Source: Proteus myxofaciens ATCC 19692 (GTDB lineage Bacteria; Pseudomonadota; Gammaproteobacteria; Enterobacterales; Enterobacteriaceae). From it: a stretch of DNA of 34,102 nt. Below are positions 27,926-34,102 of the stretch, piece after piece (positions within the stretch are counted from its first letter, which is position 1; each line of letters opens with the position of its first letter). The position numbers and the translations under genes were made by a program. The notes below the pieces were generated by a model, which made no database searches, was not told the origin of the DNA, and saw nothing but the letters and a program-made list of their open reading frames with translations. The stretch is taken from NCBI RefSeq assembly GCF_001654855.1, contig NZ_LXEN01000093.1:1-34102 (forward strand). The letters are read 5' to 3'.

Positions 27926-29056
27926 ATGATTCCGTTTAATAAACCACCGGTTGTTGGCACAGAATTAGAGTACATGAAACAAGCGATGGAAAGTGGCAAG
28001 CTTTGTGGTGATGGTGACTTTACAAAAAAATGTGAAAAATGGTTAGAAGAACAATTTCATTGCCATAAAACATTGCTAACACCTTCTTGTACTGCATCAT
28101 TAGAAATGGCGGCTATTTTATTAGACATTAAGCCTGGCGATGAAGTTATCATGCCAAGCTTTACCTTTGTTTCAACCTCAAATGCGTTTGTATTACGTGG
28201 TGCGACTATCGTTTTTGTTGATATTCGTCCTGATACGATGAATATCGATGAGACCAAAATCGAAGCTGCGATTACAGAGAAAACGCGTGCTATCGTTCCT
28301 GTTCATTACGCGGGAGTTGCCTGTGAAATGGATACCATTATGGCTATTGCCAAACGACATAATTTATTTGTTGTTGAAGATGCAGCACAAGGCGTGATGT
28401 CAACCTATAAAGGTAAAGCATTAGGTACGATTGGTCACATTGGTTGTTATAGTTTTCATGAAACTAAAAACTACTCATCAGGTGGTGAGGGTGGTGCGAC
28501 ATTGATTAATGATCCTGCCTTAATCAATCGCGCTGAAATTATTCGTGAAAAAGGGACCAATCGGAGTCAATTTTTCCGTGGTCAAGTGGATAAATATACT
28601 TGGCGTGATATTGGTTCGAGTTACTTAATGGCTGATTTACAAGCTGCCTTTTTATGGGCTCAGCTTGAAGAAGCAGAAAAAATTAATGAGCGTCGCTTAG
28701 CATTTTGGCAAATTTATTATGATGCATTAGTACCGTTAGCTGAAAAAGGCTTATTAACGTTACCTGTTGTGCCAGAAGGCTTAGAACATAATGCGCATAT
28801 GTTTTATATCAAGCTTAATGATATTGAACAACGTACTGCATTTAATGAGTATATGAAAGCGCATGGTATCTTAACGGTATTCCATTATGTTTCATTGCAT
28901 ACAAGCCCAGCAGGAATGAAATTCGGTCGCTTTGATGGCGAAGATATCTTCACGACAAAAGAAAGCGAGCGCTTAGTCCGTTTACCGATGTTCTATAATA
29001 TGACAGAAGAAGAGCAACAAACGGTTATTCACCATATTCGTGAGTTCTTTGCGTAA
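27926..29056 (+). CDS. rffA: dTDP-4-amino-4,6-dideoxygalactose transaminase
   Basis: A PLP-dependent DegT/DnrJ/EryC1 aminotransferase of 376 residues (also called WecE) that aminates dTDP-4-keto-6-deoxyglucose using glutamate. The PLP lysine is K181 in SFHETKNYSSGGEGG, and VVEDAAQG holds the aspartate facing the pyridine nitrogen. The open frame extends 16 codons into rffC, but ATG 27926 is chosen: GGGG at 27917-27920 precedes it, the product starts MIPFNKPPVVG as in E. coli, and the length is the same. It is followed by wzxE after 3 bases. Confidence 0.97.
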   Translation: MIPFNKPPVVGTELEYMKQAMESGKLCGDGDFTKKCEKWLEEQFHCHKTLLTPSCTASLEMAAILLDIKPGDEVIMPSFTFVSTSNAFVLRGATIVFVDIRPDTMNIDETKIEAAITEKTRAIVPVHYAGVACEMDTIMAIAKRHNLFVVEDAAQGVMSTYKGKALGTIGHIGCYSFHETKNYSSGGEGGATLINDPALINRAEIIREKGTNRSQFFRGQVDKYTWRDIGSSYLMADLQAAFLWAQLEEAEKINERRLAFWQIYYDALVPLAEKGLLTLPVVPEGLEHNAHMFYIKLNDIEQRTAFNEYMKAHGILTVFHYVSLHTSPAGMKFGRFDGEDIFTTKESERLVRLPMFYNMTEEEQQTVIHHIREFFA

Positions 29057-29059
29057 TCT

Positions 29060-30316
29060 ATGTCATTAGCTAAAGCGTCAATTTGGACTGCGGGATCAAC
29101 CCTGATAAAAATCGGGGTTGGTTTACTGGTCGTTAAGTTACTTGCCGTTTCTTTTGGACCTTCTGGTGTCGGGCTAGCGGGTAACTTTCGTCAACTCATT
29201 ACTGTATTAGGTGTACTTTCTGGTGCCGGTATTTTTAATGGCGTCACCAAACTTATTGCACAATATCAAGATGATGATAAACAGCGCAAAAATGTGCTAG
29301 GAACTTCATCATCAATGATATTACTGTTTTCTACACTACTTGCCATTATCTTTCTCATTTTCTCAGCACCCATTAGCCAAGTACTTTTTGATGACGATTA
29401 CCAGCAATATCAAAATATTGTAAGAGCTGTTGCTTTTATTCAAATGGGGATTGCATATAGCAATTATTTTTTAGCTATATTAAAAGGTTATAGAGATGCA
29501 TCAGGGAATGCACTCTCGATTATTGCAGGTAGTTTAATCGGCGTTGTTGCTTACTATTTATGCTATTTATTTGCAGGTTATCATGGCGCACTTATTGGAC
29601 TTGCCCTAGTGCCAGCGCTGATATTAATACCTGCAACCGTGATGCTGTTAAAACGTAAGCGCTTTGCATTGAGCGAGCTAAAACCACGTTGGGATCGCGC
29701 TATTGCCAGCCATCTTGGTAAATTTACGATTATGGCAATACTGACCTCAATTACGTTACCTGTCGCTTATATTATGATGCGTAATCTGTTAGCAACCCAT
29801 TATAGCTGGGATGAAGTCGGCATTTGGCAAGGTGTTAGCAGTATTTCAGATGCTTATCTACAATTTATTACAGCCTCATTTTCTGTTTATTTATTACCTA
29901 CACTCTCACGGTTAACCCAAAAACGGGATATCGCAAAAGAGATTGTAAAATCACTAAAATTTGTTTTACCTGCTGTGGCTGTTGCAAGCTTTATGGTGTG
30001 GTTATTACGTGATTTCGCTATTTGGTTGCTGTTTTCCGATAAATTTATCGCAATGCGTGATTTGTTCGCTTGGCAGCTTGTGGGTGATGTGTTGAAAGTG
30101 GGTTCTTATGTTTTTGGCTATTTAATTATTGCTAAAGCTGCACTGCGCTTTTATGTGCTTACAGAAGTCAGTCAGTTTGTTTTACTAACGCTATTTTCGC
30201 GTTGGCTTATTCCTGAGCATGGCGCTTTAGGTGCGGCTCAAGCCTATATGGCGACATATATCATTTATTTTCTTCTCTGTAGTTCTGTTTTCGTGATTTA
30301 TTGCAGGCGCAAATGA
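29060..30316 (+). CDS. wzxE: ECA lipid III flippase
   Basis: A MOP-superfamily flippase of 418 residues with about twelve hydrophobic helices. It moves undecaprenyl-PP-trisaccharide across the inner membrane. The N-terminal MSLAKASIWTAGSTLIKIG and the central GIWQGVSSISDAYLQFITAS are strongly conserved with E. coli WzxE. The ATG follows the rffA stop by 3 bases with no clear ribosome binding site, which suggests coupling. Its stop overlaps the wecF ATG (ATGA, 30313-30316). Confidence 0.96.
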   Translation: MSLAKASIWTAGSTLIKIGVGLLVVKLLAVSFGPSGVGLAGNFRQLITVLGVLSGAGIFNGVTKLIAQYQDDDKQRKNVLGTSSSMILLFSTLLAIIFLIFSAPISQVLFDDDYQQYQNIVRAVAFIQMGIAYSNYFLAILKGYRDASGNALSIIAGSLIGVVAYYLCYLFAGYHGALIGLALVPALILIPATVMLLKRKRFALSELKPRWDRAIASHLGKFTIMAILTSITLPVAYIMMRNLLATHYSWDEVGIWQGVSSISDAYLQFITASFSVYLLPTLSRLTQKRDIAKEIVKSLKFVLPAVAVASFMVWLLRDFAIWLLFSDKFIAMRDLFAWQLVGDVLKVGSYVFGYLIIAKAALRFYVLTEVSQFVLLTLFSRWLIPEHGALGAAQAYMATYIIYFLLCSSVFVIYCRRK

Positions 30317-31398
30317 CAACTTTAATTTACGTACTAGGTTCAGACATTGTGCACCACAACAACACAATGTTACGGTTTTTTAACGACCACCTCGTGAAAG
30401 AGGCGGAATTAACGTATAAACCTCATTTTATCGTTGCCAGTAAAGATGACTCGCTTCAGGCTCACTATCCTGCTTTAGCGATTGAATGTCTTGCAGACAA
30501 AAAACAGGTCTCTGAGAAAGTTATCTCGCTTGCTAAAGCGGATAGACAGCAACGTTTTCTTTTTCTAGGACAATTTAATGCGCCGATTTGGCTTGCATTA
30601 TTAATGGGAAAAATTAAACGTCATCAATTCTGGTGGCATATTTGGGGTGCTGATCTCTATCAAGACTCAAAACAACTAAAATTTAAATTATTTTATTTGT
30701 TGCGAAATTGGGCACAAAAGCGCGTAGGCCATGTGTTTGGTACACGGGGTGATCTTAATTATTTTGCGCAATCACACGCAAATATTCCTGAAACCTTGCT
30801 CTATTTTCCAACAAGAATGGATCCTTCTCTTACTGTTAAAGAAAAGCCCGCTATTAATGATAGAGAAATGACGATAGTCGTCGGAAATTCAGGCGATAAA
30901 TCTAATCGTCACATCACTGCGTTAAAGGCAATCATTGAGCAATTTGGTCAGCGTGTAAAAGTGATAATTCCAATGGGCTATCCTGAAAATAATGACGAGT
31001 ATATAGAAGAGGTTCAGCAAGCCGCTGATGAATTATTCTTGCCTAATAGTGTAGAAATATTACGCCATAAATTGGCATTTGATAATTATCTTGCGCTACT
31101 GAAAACCTGTGATTTAGGATATTTTATTTTTCATCGTCAACAAGGCATTGGTACGCTTTGCTTGCTTATTCAATTCGCGATCCCTTTTGTGATAAGTCGT
31201 CAAAATCCATTTTGGCAAGATTTAACAGAGCAAGGTGTTCCGGTCTTTTTCTCTGGTGATACGTTAGATATTGCGTTAATTGAAGAAGCAAAACACGAGC
31301 TACTAAGGCGGGATAGTCAAAAAATTGCTTTTTTTGCGCCCAATTTTACAGAAGGTTGGAAGCAATTGATAGAGATGAGTGAAGGGGGGACCCAATGA
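30313..31398 (+). CDS. wecF: TDP-Fuc4NAc:lipid II transferase
   Basis: A family GT56 glycosyltransferase of 361 residues (also called RffT). It adds Fuc4NAc to lipid II on the cytoplasmic face to complete the trisaccharide lipid III. Shared features with E. coli are [42 protein letters not shown] and [20 protein letters not shown]. It has no membrane segment, so it is a cytoplasmic or peripheral protein. A TTG at 30301 is in frame, but ATG 30313 gives the ATGA overlap and the matching N terminus; CAGG at 30304-30307 is its ribosome site. It also overlaps wzyE by four bases. Confidence 0.95.
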   Translation: MTTLIYVLGSDIVHHNNTMLRFFNDHLVKEAELTYKPHFIVASKDDSLQAHYPALAIECLADKKQVSEKVISLAKADRQQRFLFLGQFNAPIWLALLMGKIKRHQFWWHIWGADLYQDSKQLKFKLFYLLRNWAQKRVGHVFGTRGDLNYFAQSHANIPETLLYFPTRMDPSLTVKEKPAINDREMTIVVGNSGDKSNRHITALKAIIEQFGQRVKVIIPMGYPENNDEYIEEVQQAADELFLPNSVEILRHKLAFDNYLALLKTCDLGYFIFHRQQGIGTLCLLIQFAIPFVISRQNPFWQDLTEQGVPVFFSGDTLDIALIEEAKHELLRRDSQKIAFFAPNFTEGWKQLIEMSEGGTQ

Positions 31399-32759
31399 CA
31401 TTAACGCAATTGGGTGGATTAGCGCTTGTCTATTTTATTTCTTTAAGCTTTATTTTATTACTGACTTATCAAGAGTTTAGGCGGGTTCGTTTTAATTTTA
31501 ATGTCTTTTTTTCCATGCTTTATTTATTGACATTCTATTTTGGTTTTCCACTAACTTGTTTATTGGTCTTTCAGTTTGATGTTGCGGTAGTCCCCGTTGA
31601 TGCCTTATTACATGCATTATTAGCCTCTACAAGCTTTTATGCGATTTATTATGTTACTTACAAGGTTAGACTCAGAAAGCCCAGCAGCGGGACTTCTAGA
31701 CCGTTATTTACGATGAATAGGGTAGAGACTAACCTAACATGGATTTTATTAGCGCTTATTGCGTTTGTTACTGTGGGTATTTTCTTTTTACAAAATGGTT
31801 TTTTACTTTTCAAACTAAAAACATATAGTCAAATTTTTTCTAGCCAAGTATCGGGTGTTGCACTTAAGCGGTTTTTCTATTTCTTTATTCCAGCGATGCT
31901 GGTGGTTTACTTCTTGAAGCCAACACAGCAACGTTGGATTTTCTTTTTATGTGCAACAGTTGGCTTTGGTATTTTAACGTATGTGATTGTGGGTGGCACG
32001 CGAGCCAATATTATTATCGCTTTTGCGCTTTTCTTATTTATCGGCATTGTGCGTGGCTGGATAACACTGTGGATGCTTGTAGCAGCAGGTATTATCAGTA
32101 TTGTCGGTATGTTCTGGCTTGCTTTAAAACGTTATGGGTTAGATGTTAGTGGTGCAGAGGCGTTTTATACCTTTTTATACCTAACTCGAGATACGTTCTC
32201 GCCTTGGGAAAACCTTGGTTTATTAATTGATAACTATGACAAAATTGAATTTCAAGGTTTAGCGCCTATCATTCGCGATTTTTATGTCTTTATCCCTTCT
32301 TGGGTTTGGCCTGAGCGTCCTGATGTTGTTCTGAATTCGGCTAATTACTTTACATGGGAAGTACTCAATTACCATGCAGGATTAGCTATCTCACCGACGT
32401 TAATCGGCTCTTTAGTGATTATGGGTGGTGTTGTGTTTATTCCATTAGGCGCAATTGTAGTAGGATTAATTATTAAATGGTTTGATTGGCTTTATCAACA
32501 AGGATTAAACGAAACTAATCGCTATAAATCCGCTGTTCTTCAAGCATTCTGTTTTGGCGCGATTTTTAACATGATTGTATTAGCACGAGAAGGCGTAGAT
32601 TCTTTTGTTTCACGTGTTGTTTTCTTTTGCTTAATCTTTGGCTTTTGTTTAGTGGTTGCAAAGCTACTTTATTGGTTATTTGAAAGTGCGGGATTAATTC
32701 GTCACTACATGGCGAATCATTTACGTGCTGTACCTCGTTTAGAGAAAAAGGAAAAGTAA
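31395..32759 (+). CDS. wzyE: ECA polysaccharide polymerase
   Basis: An integral membrane polymerase of 454 residues with about eleven hydrophobic helices and a large periplasmic loop near residues 250-330 ([20 protein letters not shown] and [15 protein letters not shown]). It joins trisaccharide units block-wise at the outer face of the inner membrane under WzzE control. The [12 protein letters not shown] segment is conserved. ATG 31395 overlaps the wecF stop, and its own stop shares one base with the wecG ATG (TAATG). Identification rests on these segments and on position between wecF and wecG. Confidence 0.94.
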   Translation: MTLTQLGGLALVYFISLSFILLLTYQEFRRVRFNFNVFFSMLYLLTFYFGFPLTCLLVFQFDVAVVPVDALLHALLASTSFYAIYYVTYKVRLRKPSSGTSRPLFTMNRVETNLTWILLALIAFVTVGIFFLQNGFLLFKLKTYSQIFSSQVSGVALKRFFYFFIPAMLVVYFLKPTQQRWIFFLCATVGFGILTYVIVGGTRANIIIAFALFLFIGIVRGWITLWMLVAAGIISIVGMFWLALKRYGLDVSGAEAFYTFLYLTRDTFSPWENLGLLIDNYDKIEFQGLAPIIRDFYVFIPSWVWPERPDVVLNSANYFTWEVLNYHAGLAISPTLIGSLVIMGGVVFIPLGAIVVGLIIKWFDWLYQQGLNETNRYKSAVLQAFCFGAIFNMIVLAREGVDSFVSRVVFFCLIFGFCLVVAKLLYWLFESAGLIRHYMANHLRAVPRLEKKEK

Positions 32760-33496
32760 TGGGATCGAATTTAATTCCGAAGTATTCAATCCGCGGACAT
32801 AATATCTGGGGATTTCGAGATATGACTCATTTTCTGGATTATCTTTATGAGGGAACTCAAATTAAAAATGGTTCGCTAATTGCGATAAATGCAGAAAAAA
32901 TACTGACAGCAGAAAATGATAGTGCACTTAATGAGCTATTAGGAGAAGCTGATTATTTATATGCAGATGGCATTAGTGTTGTAAGGGGCATCCGTCGTAA
33001 ATACCCTGATGCGCAAGTTTCTCGAATTGCAGGCGCTGATTTATGGGAAGCGCTAATGGAAAGAGCGGGAAAAGAAGGAACACCTGTCTTTCTTGTTGGA
33101 GGTAAACCTAGTGTTTTAGCAGAAACAGAAGACAAGCTAAAAGCGCAATGGAATGTGAATATAGTAGGTAGCCAAGATGGTTATTTTACACCGCAAGATA
33201 GAGAGGCACTTTTTGAGCGTATAAAAGCATCGGGTACTAAAATTGTGACTATTGCAATGGGGTCGCCTAAACAAGAACTGTTTATTCGTGCTTGTCGAAA
33301 AATCTACCCTGATGCGTTGTATATGGGTGTTGGTGGCACTTACGATGTTTTTACAGGCCACGTTAAGCGTGCACCTAAAGCATGGCAAAACTTAGGACTA
33401 GAGTGGCTATATCGCTTGCTCTCGCAACCTAGTCGAATTAAGCGCCAATTTAAGTTGCTAAAGTTCGTTGGTTACTATTATGGTAATAAACTGTAA
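32759..33496 (+). CDS. wecG: UDP-ManNAcA:lipid I transferase
   Basis: A family GT26 (WecG/TagA/CpsF) glycosyltransferase of 245 residues (also called RffM) that adds ManNAcA to lipid I to form lipid II. It shows the INAEKIL start of the fold, the ADGISVVRG segment, MGSPKQELF, and the conserved C terminus [19 protein letters not shown] followed by a basic [17 protein letters not shown]. No membrane helix is evident; the basic tail may dock on the membrane. AGGA at 32749-32752 precedes the ATG. It is the last gene of the operon. In E. coli yifK follows; here the tRNA cluster comes next. Confidence 0.96.
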   Translation: MGSNLIPKYSIRGHNIWGFRDMTHFLDYLYEGTQIKNGSLIAINAEKILTAENDSALNELLGEADYLYADGISVVRGIRRKYPDAQVSRIAGADLWEALMERAGKEGTPVFLVGGKPSVLAETEDKLKAQWNVNIVGSQDGYFTPQDREALFERIKASGTKIVTIAMGSPKQELFIRACRKIYPDALYMGVGGTYDVFTGHVKRAPKAWQNLGLEWLYRLLSQPSRIKRQFKLLKFVGYYYGNKL

Positions 33497-33551
33497 GTTA
33501 TTAATGTTATTTTCTTTCTTTTTGCAATAAAAATAGAAAGATTAATAAACT
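33496..33551. terminator. Imperfect hairpin at the end of the ECA operon
   Basis: AGTTATTAAT (33496-33505) is nearly complementary to ATTAATAAACT (33541-33551). Inside, CTTTCTTTTT (33514-33523) pairs with AAAAA (33529-33533) and GAAAG (33536-33540) around loop GCAAT with a two-base bulge. The structure is AT-rich and lacks a clean U-run, so termination here is uncertain. The bases from here to the tRNA promoter include a nested repeat at 33588-33614 (GGGGCGTT/AACGCTCC) and no gene. Confidence 0.3.
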
Positions 33552-33671
33552 AGACTAGCATCTTGGCTGATTGATTATTATACTGGTGGGGCGTTGAAAG
33601 CGTAAAAACGCTCCATTTATCGACGAAATGCACAAACTATCGTCAAACAAACTTTTTTTTTCAAAAAGCAC

Positions 33672-33700
33672 TAGACAGACAGTGCGTAAATCCGTACTAT
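33672..33700 (+). promoter_or_regulatory. Promoter of the tRNA Arg-His-Leu operon
   Basis: TAGACA (33672-33677) and TACTAT (33695-33700) are separated by exactly 17 bp. An A/T-tract (AAACTTTTTTTTTCAAAAAG, ending 33669) just upstream resembles an UP element. CCTCTCCCGC after the -10 is a GC-rich discriminator typical of stringently controlled stable-RNA promoters. The predicted start is near 33707. Confidence 0.8.
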
Positions 33701-33721
33701 CCTCTCCCGCAACGGCGTGAA

Positions 33722-33798
<77 letters not shown>

Positions 33799-33861
33799 TT
33801 AAAGCGTGCTAAGAGTTACGGTGAATCGCGTTGTTAGTGAAGTAATAAGATAGCTGTTATG

Positions 33862-33937
33862 GTGGCTATAGCTCAGTTGGTAGAGCCCTGGATTGTGATT
33901 CCAGTTGTCGTGGGTTCGAGTCCCATTAGCCACCCCA
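33862..33937 (+). tRNA. hisR: tRNA-His (anticodon GTG)
   Basis: A 76-base tRNA with an encoded CCA end. The anticodon GTG is at 33895-33897. A G at 33861 directly before the acceptor stem (GTGGCTA) supplies the extra 5' G-1 retained in mature tRNA-His, opposite the C discriminator. Confidence 0.98.
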
Positions 33938-33938
33938 T

Positions 33939-34060
33939 CTTATCTTACTTATTGTTTACGCGATGGTGGCGGAATTGGTAGACGCGCTAGCTTCAGGTGT
34001 TAGTGTCCTTACGGACGTGGGGGTTCAAGTCCCCCCCTTCGCACCAATAAACAAGATAAG
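33939..34060 (+). repeat. Inverted repeat flanking tRNA-Leu
   Basis: CTTATCTTACTTATTG (33939-33954) is complementary to CAATAAACAAGATAAG (34045-34060) at 14 of 16 positions; the two failures are adjacent A-C pairs. The right arm includes the last two bases of the tRNA. In the precursor the arms could join leader and trailer into a stem. Confidence 0.6.
33960..34046 (+). tRNA. leuT: tRNA-Leu (anticodon CAG)
   Basis: An 87-base class II tRNA with a long variable arm (TGTCCTTACGGACG) and an encoded CCA end. The anticodon CAG is at 33994-33996. The acceptor GCGATGG faces CCTTCGC, which leaves a T-T mismatch at pair 5-68. The proM gene expected next by E. coli order is not present in the remaining 56 bases. 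Confidence 0.97.
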
Positions 34061-34102
34061 AACAGTGATTCAGACGGCGAGATAGTGACCAAGCTAAACA
34101 AT

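Noticed and set aside
34047-34102. tRNA-Pro (proM) at the right edge
   Set aside because: GGCGAGATAG looks faintly like a tRNA start, but no cloverleaf can begin with it in the bases available.

Overview
This window is a stretch of core chromosome from an AT-rich enterobacterium of the Proteus/Morganellaceae type. The basis is gene order matching the Escherichia coli ilv-rep-rho-wec region (about minute 85, from memory), enterobacterial protein sequences throughout, and AT-rich codon use with very AT-rich spacers. The exact species is an inference; Proteus is my best guess. There are no phage genes, insertion sequences, CRISPR arrays or genomic-island signs, and almost every open frame longer than 100 codons is a recognisable housekeeping gene. 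I did not find a new multigene system; the points worth a second look are in the spacers.

Layout. Positions 1-321: tRNA-Trp, presumably the tail of an rRNA operon, then two terminators. Positions 322-3180: hdfR (minus strand, LysR regulator), maoP (plus, Ori macrodomain organiser) and comM (minus, AAA+ helicase of transformation). Positions 3181-3624: a spacer of about 16% G+C in its core. Positions 3625-10211: the isoleucine/valine operon ilvL-ilvG-ilvM-ilvE-ilvD-ilvA, with an intact ilvG and a complete attenuator. Positions 10197-12732: the divergent pair ilvY (minus) and ilvC (plus) with operator-like repeats between them. IlvGM, IlvC, IlvD and IlvE make valine and isoleucine; IlvA supplies 2-oxobutanoate for isoleucine; IlvY switches on ilvC.

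Positions 12903-20172: rep (plus), gppA and rhlB (minus, nearly abutting), trxA (plus) and rho (plus). They encode a replication helicase, pppGpp phosphatase, degradosome helicase, thioredoxin and the termination factor. The trxA-rho spacer is 608 bases long and full of small repeats.

Positions 20566-33496: a complete enterobacterial common antigen operon, all on the plus strand: wecA, wzzE, wecB, wecC, rffG, rffH, rffC, rffA, wzxE, wecF, wzyE, wecG. WecA makes GlcNAc-PP-undecaprenol. WecB and WecC make UDP-ManNAcA, which WecG adds. RffH, RffG, RffA and RffC make TDP-Fuc4NAc, which WecF adds. WzxE flips the trisaccharide lipid, and WzyE with WzzE polymerises it. Most junctions overlap or abut, so translational coupling is likely; the exception is a 126-base wzzE-wecB gap holding two perfect hairpins.

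Positions 33672-34046: a strong stable-RNA-type promoter and the tRNA cluster Arg(CCG)-His(GTG)-Leu(CAG). The last 56 bases hold nothing recognisable.
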